DNA of 7,749 nt from Anaerolineales bacterium UBA4826 (GCA_002400365.1 DHFK01000003.1:36912-44660); one strand, 5' to 3'. Positions 1-6,339 are shown, counted from the first letter of the stretch. The notes: generated by a model not told the origin, from the letters alone. Numbers and translations: made by a program.

Positions 1-1023
1 GATGAGCGCGCTCAAGCGCACACTACGAACGAAGTCGAAATCGAACACGGCGTCATCGTCGTCGCCACGGGTGCTCAAGCCGCCACGCCGCGCGAGTATC
101 TGTATGGCACGGACGCGCGGGTGGTGACGCAGCAGGAATTCGAGGAAATGCTAGCAGGCGGCAGCAAGCAGCAAGCAGGCAGCGACAATCTGCAATCTGC
201 AATCTGCAATCTGCAATCCGTGGTGATGATCCAGTGCGTCGGCTCGCGCGACGAAGCGCATCCATACTGCTCGCGCATTTGCTGTCAGCAAGCGCTCAAG
301 AACTCGCTCAAGTTGAAGGAACTGAATCCGCACGCGCAAGTCGTCGTGCTGTATCGCGACATCCGCGCTTATGGATTCAAAGAAGACGACTATCGCGCCG
401 CGCGTGAACGGGGCGTGCTGTTCCTCCATTACGAACCGGATGACAAACCGAACGTTGCAATCGTGAATGGAAAACTGCGCGTGACCGCCCGCGCCGCGTT
501 TGCGCCGGGTGGAAAAATCGCATTCGAACCCGACCTGGTAGTGTTGAGCGCGGGCATCGAGCCATCACGCGACAACACGGCGCTGGCGCAACTCTTCAAA
601 GTGCCGCTGACCCAGGACGGCTTTTTCCTCGAAGCGCACGCGAAATTGCGCCCGCTCGACTTTGCCGCCGATGGCATCTTCCTGGCAGGTCTCGCACACT
701 CGCCGCGCACGCTTGAAGAATCAATCGCGCAGGCGCAAGGCGCGGCGATTCGCGCGGTCGCCTTGCTGTCGCAAAAGCAACGTGAAGCCGTGCCGATCGT
801 CGCGACGGTGAACGAGCGCTTGTGCGCGGGCTGCGGCTTGTGCGTCGAAGTGTGTCCATATGGCGCGCGCTCGATTGACGAGGACGCGCGCGTCGCGCAA
901 GTGAACGCGGCGCTGTGCCAGGGTTGCGGCGCGTGCGTGACCGCGTGCCCGAACGGCGCATCGCAGCAAAAAGCGTTTGAGATGCCGCAAGTGTTTGCGA
1001 TGATCGAGTACGCGATGGCATAA
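1..1023 (+). CDS. hdrA: HdrA-family FAD/iron-sulfur protein, C-terminal part (5' truncated by window)
   Basis: The frame is open from base 1 to the TAA at 1021-1023, giving 340 residues; the true start lies upstream. HdrA is the FAD-carrying hub of heterodisulfide reductase-type complexes. Visible landmarks, numbered from the first residue in the window: a nucleotide-fold end (HGVIVVATGA, about 16-25), a YLYG motif, the HdrA signature QCVGSRD (78-84) with YCSRICC (89-95), a VVLYRDIRAYG segment (about 115-124), and a DGIFLAG flavin-contact motif (about 224-230). Two [4Fe-4S] ferredoxin motifs end the protein: C275/C278/C281/C285 and C306/C309/C312/C316. This long form with a C-terminal ferredoxin domain differs from the short HdrA at the end of the window. 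A GTG at 121 is internal and not the start. Residues about 51-73 are encoded by a heptamer repeat array lying in the normally variable linker before QCVGSRD. The gene is followed at once by mvhD, its usual partner. Confidence 0.93.
   Translation, partial: DERAQAHTTNEVEIEHGVIVVATGAQAATPREYLYGTDARVVTQQEFEEMLAGGSKQQAGSDNLQSAICNLQSVVMIQCVGSRDEAHPYCSRICCQQALKNSLKLKELNPHAQVVVLYRDIRAYGFKEDDYRAARERGVLFLHYEPDDKPNVAIVNGKLRVTARAAFAPGGKIAFEPDLVVLSAGIEPSRDNTALAQLFKVPLTQDGFFLEAHAKLRPLDFAADGIFLAGLAHSPRTLEESIAQAQGAAIRAVALLSQKQREAVPIVATVNERLCAGCGLCVEVCPYGARSIDEDARVAQVNAALCQGCGACVTACPNGASQQKAFEMPQVFAMIEYAMA
153..218 (+). repeat. Heptamer tandem repeat array inside hdrA coding sequence
   Basis: Two adjacent 7-bp arrays are visible: about three units of AGCAAGC-type sequence (163-183, with a related start from 153), then AATCTGC repeated 4.5 times (187-218). 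The array is translated in frame as a Ser/Gln/Asn/Ala-rich stretch. It looks like the intergenic repeats elsewhere in the window, but here it lies within a gene. The linker it occupies is variable in HdrA proteins, so the insertion is probably tolerated. Confidence 0.9.
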
Positions 1024-1025
1024 TC

Positions 1026-1076
1026 TTCACGCATCACGTTTCACGTCGGCGTGACTCGTGATACGTGATGCGTGAA
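1026..1076. repeat. Inverted repeat (CGTGATG family) between hdrA and mvhD
   Basis: The arms 1026-1045 and 1057-1076 are reverse complements over 20 bp with one mismatch (T1040/T1062), separated by an 11-base loop. The arms are built of CGTGATG/CGTGATA-like heptamers. It fills the 70-base gap between the hdrA stop (1021-1023) and mvhD. No run of T follows the hairpin, so it does not look like a classical intrinsic terminator. The same repeat family recurs at about 6346-6379 and 7699-7749. Confidence 0.9.
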
Positions 1077-1093
1077 AACCTGGAGTTGGAATA

Positions 1094-1510
1094 ATGAGTG
1101 ACAACGGTTACGAACCCCGCATCGTCGCCTTCCTGTGCAACTGGTGCACCTATACCGGCGCCGACCTCGCGGGTACGTCGCGTCTGCAATATCCGCCGAA
1201 CGTCCGCATCATTCGTTTGATGTGTAGTGGCGCGGTGGATCCCGTGTACGTTCTCAAGCCGCTGCTCGACGGCGCGGACGGGGTGTTTATCGGCGGATGT
1301 CATCCCGGCGATTGTCATTATCAATCGGGAAACTACAAAGCGCGACGACGCTTTGCGGTGCTGCAAGACACCCTCGATGAACTCGGATTCGACAAGGACC
1401 GCGTCTGGCTGCGCTGGATCAGCGCGAGCGAAGGCGCGCAGTTCGCGGAAACGATGCGCGAGATGACGGCGATGCTCAAAGACAAGTCGCATAGTCGTGT
1501 AGTCCCGTAG
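1094..1510 (+). CDS. mvhD: MvhD-like hydrogenase/Hdr connector, [2Fe-2S] subunit
   Basis: This 138-residue protein has the conserved MvhD pattern. CNWCTYTGADLAG carries C15 and C18, MCSG carries C44, and GCHPGDCHY carries C69 and C74, followed by SGNYKARRR and a WISASEG motif near 108-114. In methanogen Hdr complexes MvhD carries a [2Fe-2S] cluster and passes electrons from a hydrogenase or FdhB/FrhB partner to HdrA. Placement directly after hdrA supports that role. The ATG at 1094 has GGAG at 1082-1085, eight bases upstream. The final residues (SHSRVVP) and the TAG at 1508-1510 are encoded by the repeat that begins about 1493, so the native C-terminus may have been replaced by repeat-derived residues. 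Confidence 0.95.
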   Translation: MSDNGYEPRIVAFLCNWCTYTGADLAGTSRLQYPPNVRIIRLMCSGAVDPVYVLKPLLDGADGVFIGGCHPGDCHYQSGNYKARRRFAVLQDTLDELGFDKDRVWLRWISASEGAQFAETMREMTAMLKDKSHSRVVP

Positions 1511-1573
1511 TCACATAGTCTGACTACTCGACTCTCTGACTATTCGACCATGTGACTACAAGACTACAGGACT
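1493..1573. repeat. Inverted repeat (GTAGTC family, 8-bp period) overlapping mvhD end
   Basis: The arms 1493-1520 and 1546-1573 are reverse complements over 28 bp with four mismatches, around a 25-base loop. GTAGTC/GACTAC-type units recur about every eight bases throughout. The left arm contains the mvhD stop codon (1508-1510). The right arm contains AGGA at 1568-1571, the only visible ribosome binding site of the next gene. Folding in mRNA would pair that site, and ribosomes reaching the mvhD stop would disturb the left arm, which would allow translational coupling (inference). Confidence 0.88.
1568..1571 (+). promoter_or_regulatory. Ribosome binding site of HdrC-like gene inside hairpin arm
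   Basis: AGGA lies six bases before the ATG at 1578 and falls inside the right arm of the 1493-1573 inverted repeat. It is the only purine-rich match in a suitable position. Confidence 0.55.
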
Positions 1574-1577
1574 AACT

Positions 1578-2009
1578 ATGCCTGGGCTAAATCAAGTTGA
1601 CGTGAAACGTATCGAGCGCATTCTGAACATCGTCCTCGATGAAGCGCGACCGCCGGTGGGACGCTGCCGGTTGCTGTCGAGTGGGTTCGCGCCGTACCAC
1701 ACACTGCAACTAGAAGAGAACATCGCGGGGTTCAAGGGGTGCATCGGCTGCGGCAATTGTATTGACGCGTGTCCGTTGCTCGCGCGCGAGCCGCGCCGCC
1801 GCGAGCGGACGCCGCAGCGCACGTCGTTCGCGCTCGAAGCGCTGGTCGCCGAGGATTGCGACCGCTGTGACAACTGCGTGCTCGTTTGCCCGCAGGTGGA
1901 CACGACGATCAAGCACTATATCGTGAACACGCGAATGGTCGAAGGAATGGCGCGGCTGGTGAAGAAGGTGGAGAGCGACGAAGAAGCGATGATGGTTTTC
2001 GATTTCTGA
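1578..2009 (+). CDS. HdrC-like dicluster [4Fe-4S] ferredoxin protein
   Basis: A 143-residue soluble protein with two [4Fe-4S] motifs: C55/C58/C61/C65 followed by Pro, and C94/C97/C100/C104 followed by Pro. About 50 residues precede the first cluster, and a helical, charged tail follows the second. The size, the spacing between the clusters and the position after hdrA-mvhD fit the HdrC subunit, which wires HdrA to the catalytic HdrB. No HdrB with its CCG cysteine domain is present in the window, so the partner is uncertain. It could equally be an electron wire to the SdhB-like or FrhB-like proteins downstream. Start ATG 1578; stop TGA 2007-2009. No membrane segment is seen, unlike HdrE-fused proteins. 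Confidence 0.82.
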   Translation: MPGLNQVDVKRIERILNIVLDEARPPVGRCRLLSSGFAPYHTLQLEENIAGFKGCIGCGNCIDACPLLAREPRRRERTPQRTSFALEALVAEDCDRCDNCVLVCPQVDTTIKHYIVNTRMVEGMARLVKKVESDEEAMMVFDF

Positions 2010-2129
2010 TTGTCTATGGAAATTGGAAGCTGGAAGTTAGAAGTTAGAAATTGGAAGTTGGAAGTTTGACTCTACGCGACGATTTCCAACTTCTAACCTC
2101 CAACTTCCAACTTCCACAGAAATCGAAAA
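1996..2129. repeat. Compound inverted repeat (GGAAGTT heptamers) between HdrC-like and SdhB-like genes
   Basis: The inner arms 2024-2056 and 2084-2116 are reverse complements over 33 bp with four mismatches and are made of GGAAGTT/AGAAGTT heptamers. The outer arms 1996-2008 and 2117-2129 are an exact 13-bp inverted match (TTTTCGATTTCTG and its complement). The outer left arm covers the last codons and part of the stop of the HdrC-like gene. The outer right arm reaches an in-frame ATG at 2129. This explains the 131-base gap; there is no other gene in it. Confidence 0.87.
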
Positions 2130-2130
2130 T

Positions 2131-2134
2131 GGAG
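2131..2134 (+). promoter_or_regulatory. Ribosome binding site deciding start at 2141
   Basis: GGAG is six bases before the ATG at 2141, which favours this start over the in-frame ATG at 2129 and the TTG at 2051. The TTG lies within repeat DNA. Confidence 0.65.
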
Positions 2135-2140
2135 TTTGGA

Positions 2141-2818
2141 ATGAAAGACACGTTGATCGATATCTTCATAATGGACAAACACTACCGCGTGCCCGCGTCG
2201 CTGACAATCATGCGCGCATTTGAGTACGCCGGGTACAAGATGATTCGCGGCGCAGGCTGTCGCGGCGGCTTTTGCGGCGCGTGCGCGACGGTGTATCGCA
2301 TGACCGGCGACAACAAGCTGTATGTCGCACTGGCGTGCCAATCGGTCGCCCAAGATGGGATGCGCCTCGCGCAGATTCCATCGTTCCCCGCCAACAAGAC
2401 GCGCTACGATCTCGCCGCTCTCGATGCGAACGGTGCGCGCTTGCTCGAACTCTATCCCGAACTTGGACTGTGCAAGGGCTGCAACACCTGCACGAAAGCG
2501 TGCCCGCAAGACTTGCAAGTGATGGAGTACGTCGGCGCGGCGCTGCGCGGAGAGGTGGCGCGCGCGGCAGACCTGTCGTTCGACTGTATCGCGTGCGGCT
2601 TGTGCACCGCGCGCTGCCCCGGCGAACTCGCGCCGTACAACATCGCGCTGCTCGCGCGGCGGCTGTATGGCGCATACCTCGCGCCGCGTTCACCTCATCT
2701 GGCAAAACGCGTGGCAGAAATCCGCGCGGGCAAGTGGGACGCGACGGTACGTGAGTTGAAGGCGCTGCCGGTGGATGAGTTGAAGAAGAGGTATAACGCG
2801 AGGGAGATCGAGAAATAA
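2141..2818 (+). CDS. SdhB/FrdB/TfrB-like iron-sulfur protein ([2Fe-2S] plus two [4Fe-4S])
   Basis: A 225-residue protein with an N-terminal plant-type [2Fe-2S] domain: GAGCRGGFCGAC gives C40, C45 and C48, and C66 lies in ALACQS. A two-cluster helical domain follows, with C111/C114/C117/C121 (CKGCNTCTKACP) and C149/C152/C155/C159 (CIACGLCTARCP). The order resembles the iron-sulfur subunit of succinate dehydrogenase/fumarate reductase and the N-terminal half of thiol:fumarate reductase TfrB, but all later clusters are [4Fe-4S]-type and no CCG domain is attached. It probably forms an electron wire of several clusters, linking flavins in this gene set (inference). The start is chosen at 2141 by its ribosome binding site; an upstream TTG would add only repeat-encoded residues. 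Stop TAA 2816-2818. No flavin-carrying SdhA-like gene is seen nearby. Confidence 0.85.
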   Translation: MKDTLIDIFIMDKHYRVPASLTIMRAFEYAGYKMIRGAGCRGGFCGACATVYRMTGDNKLYVALACQSVAQDGMRLAQIPSFPANKTRYDLAALDANGARLLELYPELGLCKGCNTCTKACPQDLQVMEYVGAALRGEVARAADLSFDCIACGLCTARCPGELAPYNIALLARRLYGAYLAPRSPHLAKRVAEIRAGKWDATVRELKALPVDELKKRYNAREIEK

Positions 2819-2824
2819 TATGCG

Positions 2825-2889
2825 ATTTTCGATTTTCGATTTTCGATTTGACTTGGTCAATCGAAAATCGGCAATCGAAAATCGAAAAT
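2825..2889. repeat. Inverted repeat (CGATTTT heptamers) before acyl-CoA dehydrogenase gene
   Basis: The left arm is a CGATTTT heptamer array. Bases 2825-2841 pair perfectly with 2873-2889 (17 bp). An inner imperfect stem joins 2844-2852 with 2856-2863, around a three-base loop. It occupies most of the 80-base gap after the SdhB-like gene. Start codons inside it (ATG 2820, TTG 2848, ATG 2888) are not convincing gene starts. Confidence 0.88.
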
Positions 2890-2898
2890 GGTTCAACC

Positions 2899-3975
2899 AT
2901 GGATTTCACCTTGTCCGAAGAACTCACCATGATCCGCGACATGGCGCGCGATTTCGTGCAGAACGAGTTGCTGCCGATCGAGCGCGAGGTGTTGGTGCGT
3001 GACGCGCAAGTGGGCGGCAGGCGTGGCGCGCCGATTCCACCGGAGAAACGCGCGCGCCTGAAAAGACTCGCGGTTGACCAGGGGCTATGGGCGATGACTG
3101 CGCCGGAGGCGCTAGGCGGCGGTGGCTTGAGCACGCTCGGCGCATGCCTGGTGGCGGAAGAACTGGGCAAGACGTTTGTGGATTTCGATTTCGGCGACAT
3201 CCCGCCTATTCTGTTCGACGCGAATGGAGAGCAGCGCGAGAAATATTTAAAGCCAGCGATTGCAGGAGAAAAAGAAATCGCGCTGGCGTTGCGCGAGCCA
3301 GACTCGGACGAAATCCAAACGCGCGCCACGCGCGAGGGTGATTCGTGGATATTGAACGGCGCGAAACTTGCCGAACCAGCCGATGTCTACCTGGTCTTTG
3401 CGCGAGCAGACGAGGGCGTGACTTGCTTCATCGTCGAGGGCTTGGCGGTCCAAGATGGGAAATTGGCATTGGAAAACGCGCGCGTACCTGCTTCGAACGT
3501 GCTTGGCGAAATTGGCGGCGCGTTCGTCTTGGGGAAGAAATCTCAAAATGCGCGCTGGGTCCGCGCCGCCGCGCGCAAGGTCGGCATTGCGGCGCGGCTA
3601 TTGGAGATCAGTTCGCAGTACGCGCGCGATTGGAAAGCGCTGGGGCAGCCGCTCGCCGTGCGCCCGGCGGTACAACGAAATCTCGCGGACATGGCAATCG
3701 AGATGGATGCCGCGCGCTGGCTCGTCTACCATGCGGCATGTGAGATTGACGAGGGTAAAGACGCGCGCGCATCCGCGCCGCGCGCGTACCTGTTCGCCGC
3801 GGAAATGGCGCAGCGCGCGATAGATCGAACCATCGAGATTTACGGCGGACCGGCGCACGCGTCAGATTTGCTAATACTGCGAATTTACGGCGCGGATCGA
3901 AAAGCGAACGAACGAGTCTTGGAATTGCAGCGGTTTAAGGTGGCATCTAGTCTGACAAACCCGGAAGGTCTATAA
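2899..3975 (+). CDS. Acyl-CoA dehydrogenase family protein, divergent
   Basis: A 358-residue member of the acyl-CoA dehydrogenase family, whose members oxidise acyl-CoA to enoyl-CoA with FAD. It starts with the typical MDFTLSEELTMIRDMARDF helix. It has GLWAMTAPEALGGGGLS (62-78), a middle domain with ALREPD (129-134) and WILNGAK (150-156), VPASNVLGEIGGAF (197-209), and the C-terminal helical domain with LADMAIEMDAARWLVYHAA (262-280) and a YGG motif (315-317). Oddities: the residue aligned with the usual catalytic Glu is Asp323; the usual Arg of the YAxxR motif is Trp245; the normal W-I-T after the NGxK motif is missing; and the last FAD-binding turn is altered. The helical domain recalls the ACAD10/11-like branch, where Asp may be normal. 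The ATG at 2899 fits the family N-terminus, but no clear ribosome binding site precedes it; a TTG at 2848 would only add repeat-encoded residues. The C-terminal tail (about LTNPEGL) overlaps a repeat. No ETF genes are visible here. Confidence 0.88.
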   Translation: MDFTLSEELTMIRDMARDFVQNELLPIEREVLVRDAQVGGRRGAPIPPEKRARLKRLAVDQGLWAMTAPEALGGGGLSTLGACLVAEELGKTFVDFDFGDIPPILFDANGEQREKYLKPAIAGEKEIALALREPDSDEIQTRATREGDSWILNGAKLAEPADVYLVFARADEGVTCFIVEGLAVQDGKLALENARVPASNVLGEIGGAFVLGKKSQNARWVRAAARKVGIAARLLEISSQYARDWKALGQPLAVRPAVQRNLADMAIEMDAARWLVYHAACEIDEGKDARASAPRAYLFAAEMAQRAIDRTIEIYGGPAHASDLLILRIYGADRKANERVLELQRFKVASSLTNPEGL

Positions 3976-3988
3976 CCCTTCCAGGTTT
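3957..3988. repeat. Short inverted repeat overlapping acyl-CoA dehydrogenase stop
   Basis: The arms 3957-3968 (AAACCCGGAAGG) and 3977-3988 are reverse complements over 12 bp with one mismatch (C3962/A3983) and an eight-base loop. The TAA stop (3973-3975) is in the loop, and the left arm encodes residues of the C-terminus. No T-run follows. Confidence 0.8.
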
Positions 3989-3989
3989 C

Positions 3990-3995
3990 GGGAGG
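3990..3995 (+). promoter_or_regulatory. Strong ribosome binding site of first FrhB-like gene
   Basis: GGGAGG ends six bases before the ATG at 4002 and is the best Shine-Dalgarno match in the window. It fixes the start at 4002 rather than at the ATG at 4098. Confidence 0.75.
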
Positions 3996-4001
3996 TGGGC
4001 A

Positions 4002-5165
4002 ATGACAATCGAACCAATCGTACAAATCAAGGACGACGAAATCCCGCGCCCGTCGCCGGAGGCGCGGGTTGACCAAAAGACGACGACAGTTCAAGCGATG
4101 TTGCCGGTGAAAAACGGCGACACCCTGGGCACGGTGCGCGGTTTTCTAAAGACCCTGCTGGAAGAAGACTTGGTGGACGAGATGCTCGTTCCCCTCGAAG
4201 TGCCGAGCGCGGATCGTGTGACGCCGATCGTCGTGAAAGAACCACAGCAACTCGACGCCGCGAATCCGCTTGCGCCGGTAATGCGCGTCAACGCGGCGGC
4301 TGTGCTCGCGCGCATCCAGCGGGAAGAAGATGGCAAGCGCCTCGGCGCGGTCTTGCGGCCGTGCGAATTGCGCGCCGCCATCGAACTCGCGAAAGTTGGG
4401 CGCGTTGATCTCAAGCAACTTACGTTGATCGGCGTGGACTGCATGGGCACGTACGAACCCGAAGCCTACGCGCAGATCGCGCGCGCTTCCGCCGAGTCGC
4501 CCACCGACGAAATGATGCGCTGGACGCGCCAGGGTCCCATCGCACCGTATCGTCTCCGTAACGCGTGCCAGATGTGCGAACACTTTACCGCGGAAAATGC
4601 TGACATCGCGATCGGGTTCATCGGCTTGAACGTACGTGAGCGCGTGATGGTCGCGGCGCGCGCGGACATCGTCGAGAAAATTGGCCTGACGGCGAGCGAC
4701 ACGAATGGGCGCCACAAGGCGATCACGCGGCTCGCGGCGATCCGCCATCAGCGGCGCGCGGCGGCGCTGACGGACGCGGCGCGGCTGGTCGCCGATTTGC
4801 CATCACTGTTCGCGCTCGTCGCACCGTGCACGACGTGCGGCGAATGTCTCGACGCTTGCCCGTTCTGCGACACGCCAGCGTTCACGCCCAAGCCGTCGCG
4901 CGAAGCGCGCACACAGCGCGTGCACGATTGGGCGAGCGGCGAAATGTGGCCCGTCCACAAGCGCGAGGTCGGTCCGTTTGGCGACCTAGTCGCGTTGGGA
5001 CGCCGCGCCGCGTCGTGCGTTGGCTGTGGGATGTGCGAATCATCGTGCTCGCTGCATACGCCGCTCACCGCAATCCAGGCGGCGCTGGGACGCAAGTTGC
5101 AGGAGACGTTCAACTACGTGCCGGGACGCGACATCAACGAACGGCTACCGTGGGCGACAACGTGA
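4002..5165 (+). CDS. FrhB/FdhB-like flavoprotein with C-terminal dicluster ferredoxin domain (paralogue 1)
   Basis: A 387-residue protein of the F420 hydrogenase/formate dehydrogenase beta-subunit family. The central domain shows LGAVLRPCELRA (C121), IGVDCMGTY (C147) and ACQMCEHFTAENADIAIGFIG (C189, C192), the set that in FrhB-type proteins surrounds FAD and a [4Fe-4S] cluster. The C-terminal domain has C276/C279/C282/C286 with an extra C289, and C339/C342/C345/C349. The second motif has Ser350 where Pro is usual. FrhB reduces F420, and FdhB relatives deliver electrons to Hdr complexes; the actual substrate here is not shown by the sequence. About 33 N-terminal residues are absent from the paralogue next door. 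The protein ends about 14-16 residues earlier than that paralogue, and its TGA (5163-5165) lies within a heptamer repeat, so its tail may have been cut back. Tandem duplication with the next gene is evident. Confidence 0.86.
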   Translation: MTIEPIVQIKDDEIPRPSPEARVDQKTTTVQAMLPVKNGDTLGTVRGFLKTLLEEDLVDEMLVPLEVPSADRVTPIVVKEPQQLDAANPLAPVMRVNAAAVLARIQREEDGKRLGAVLRPCELRAAIELAKVGRVDLKQLTLIGVDCMGTYEPEAYAQIARASAESPTDEMMRWTRQGPIAPYRLRNACQMCEHFTAENADIAIGFIGLNVRERVMVAARADIVEKIGLTASDTNGRHKAITRLAAIRHQRRAAALTDAARLVADLPSLFALVAPCTTCGECLDACPFCDTPAFTPKPSREARTQRVHDWASGEMWPVHKREVGPFGDLVALGRRAASCVGCGMCESSCSLHTPLTAIQAALGRKLQETFNYVPGRDINERLPWATT

Positions 5166-5185
5166 CGCGTGACGCGTGACGTGAC
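5161..5185. repeat. CGTGACG heptamer array supplying stop codon of FrhB-like paralogue 1
   Basis: CGTGACG is repeated three times (5161-5167, 5168-5174, 5175-5181), followed by a partial unit. The stop codon of the preceding gene (5163-5165) is inside the first unit. Just downstream, CGTCACACGC (about 5194-5203) is a weak inverted partner. Confidence 0.85.
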
Positions 5186-5210
5186 CCGACGCACGTCACA
5201 CGCTATACAT

Positions 5211-5214
5211 GAGG
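5211..5214 (+). promoter_or_regulatory. Ribosome binding site deciding start at 5221
   Basis: GAGG lies six bases before the ATG at 5221. This supports 5221 over the ATG at 5209, which overlaps the site. The chosen protein then begins MTI, like its paralogue. Confidence 0.65.
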
Positions 5215-5220
5215 TTGACG

Positions 5221-6339
5221 ATGACAATACGCGGTCTTTGGCAAGTCCATGATGGCGACACACTCGGCGCGACGCGCGGGTTTCTGCGCGCGCTGTTCGA
5301 CCAGCAAATCGTAGACGCCTTGCTCGTCCCGATTGAAGGCGCGCACCAGTCGGTGATGCCTGCGCTCGTCAAGAATCCAACGCGGCTCGATCACGCGAAT
5401 CCATTCGCGCCGGTGATGGAATTCAACAGCGCGCGGCTCGTCGCGCTGCTCACGCGCGATGGGACGAGCGCGCGGCTCGGCGTCGTCCTGCGCGCGTGCG
5501 AAATCCGCGCGCTGATCGAGTTGGTGAAATTCAATCAGGCGAAATTGGACCACGTGATCATCATCGGCGTGGATTGCTTTGGGACGTACGCAGCAAGCGC
5601 ATACGCCGACGCGCTCAAACAGTCGCCCGACCTTCTGCCGCAGATGTTGGCGCGCGCACGGATCGGCGACGTTGACGGCTATGCGTTTCGCCCCGCTTGC
5701 GCGATGTGCGAGCACCCGACGCCGCACCACGCCGATATTGCGATTGGCTTTATCGGCATGGACAGCGCGAAAGCATTGGCGCTCGCAATGCGCGACGACA
5801 TCGCCGGGCAGATGGGCATGCGCGCGGACGCGTCCGGCGCGGATGCGCGCAACGCCGTCCTCGCCAACCTGGTTGCGCTGCGCACGACGACGCGCGACGC
5901 GGCGATCCAACATTTTCGCGAGCAAATGCGGAGCGACGGCGGGTTCGCCAGTTATTTTGCCAACTGTCTGGAATGTACCAATTGCATGAACGCGTGCCCG
6001 ATTTGCTATTGCAAAGAGTGCTTCTTCCGCACGTCGAACGCGGAGCGCACGTCGCGCGAACTCTTGCGTTCAGCCGAACGGCATGGCGCGCTGATGCTGC
6101 CGCCCGATGCGCTCTTGTTCCAGATGACGCGGCTCAATCACATGGCGACCTCGTGCGTCGGCTGTGGGATGTGCCAAGCCGCGTGCCCGCACGACATTCC
6201 GCTCACCGCAATGTTCCGCGCGGTCGGCGCGCGCGTGCAGAAGGAATTCGATTACGTGCCGGGGCGCGATGTAAATGAAAAGCCGCCGTTCATGGAGTTC
6301 AAGCGGGATGAGTTGCAACACATCGGAGAGATGGAATAG
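5221..6339 (+). CDS. FrhB/FdhB-like flavoprotein with C-terminal dicluster ferredoxin domain (paralogue 2)
   Basis: A 372-residue paralogue of the preceding gene. It shares the DGDTLGATRGFLRALF start, LGVVLRACEIRA (C93), IGVDCFGTY (C119) and CAMCEHPTPHHADIAIGFIG (C160, C163). Its first C-terminal cluster region is richer in Cys: C249/C252/C255/C259, then CPICYCKEC with C262, C264 and C267. The second motif is C312/C315/C318/C322 followed by Pro. Both genes end in a near-identical YVPGRDxNE motif, and this one runs on to a charged tail. In the FrhB/FdhB family the central domain carries FAD and a [4Fe-4S] cluster and exchanges hydride with F420, or electrons with partner subunits. I infer that paralogues 1 and 2 form a heterodimer or two non-equivalent electron ports on an Hdr complex. 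Stop TAG 6337-6339. Confidence 0.87.
   Translation: MTIRGLWQVHDGDTLGATRGFLRALFDQQIVDALLVPIEGAHQSVMPALVKNPTRLDHANPFAPVMEFNSARLVALLTRDGTSARLGVVLRACEIRALIELVKFNQAKLDHVIIIGVDCFGTYAASAYADALKQSPDLLPQMLARARIGDVDGYAFRPACAMCEHPTPHHADIAIGFIGMDSAKALALAMRDDIAGQMGMRADASGADARNAVLANLVALRTTTRDAAIQHFREQMRSDGGFASYFANCLECTNCMNACPICYCKECFFRTSNAERTSRELLRSAERHGALMLPPDALLFQMTRLNHMATSCVGCGMCQAACPHDIPLTAMFRAVGARVQKEFDYVPGRDVNEKPPFMEFKRDELQHIGEME

Noticed and set aside
1026..1076. Intrinsic terminator after the first hdrA
   Set aside because: The hairpin is strong, but the arms are simple heptamers and no T-run follows; similar hairpins occur between all genes.
1493..2129. CRISPR array
   Set aside because: The repeats are 7-8 bp units in inverted arms, without 25-40 bp direct repeats and unique spacers; no cas gene is present.
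2051..2140. Upstream TTG start for the SdhB-like gene
   Set aside because: The added residues come entirely from the GGAAGTT repeat, and the ATG at 2141 has its own ribosome binding site.
1578..2818. HdrB or a CCG-domain protein
   Set aside because: I looked for the paired CCG cysteine pattern in all eight proteins. The Cys in this region are all accounted for by ferredoxin-type motifs.
2848..2898. Upstream TTG start for the acyl-CoA dehydrogenase
   Set aside because: The added residues are repeat-encoded; the family N-terminus begins naturally at the ATG at 2899.
2208..3329. Long open frame on the minus strand (about 373 residues)
   Set aside because: It lies opposite two clear genes and crosses the hairpin repeat. 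The product is Arg/Ser-rich without family motifs, as expected for a shadow frame in GC-rich DNA.
4146..4748. Minus-strand open frame opposite the first FrhB-like gene
   Set aside because: Arg/His-rich product without recognisable motifs; the + strand frame has dense conserved Cys motifs over the same bases.
5203..5925. Minus-strand open frame opposite the second FrhB-like gene (about 240 residues)
   Set aside because: Arg/Ala-rich shadow frame without motifs; the opposite strand is a convincing gene.
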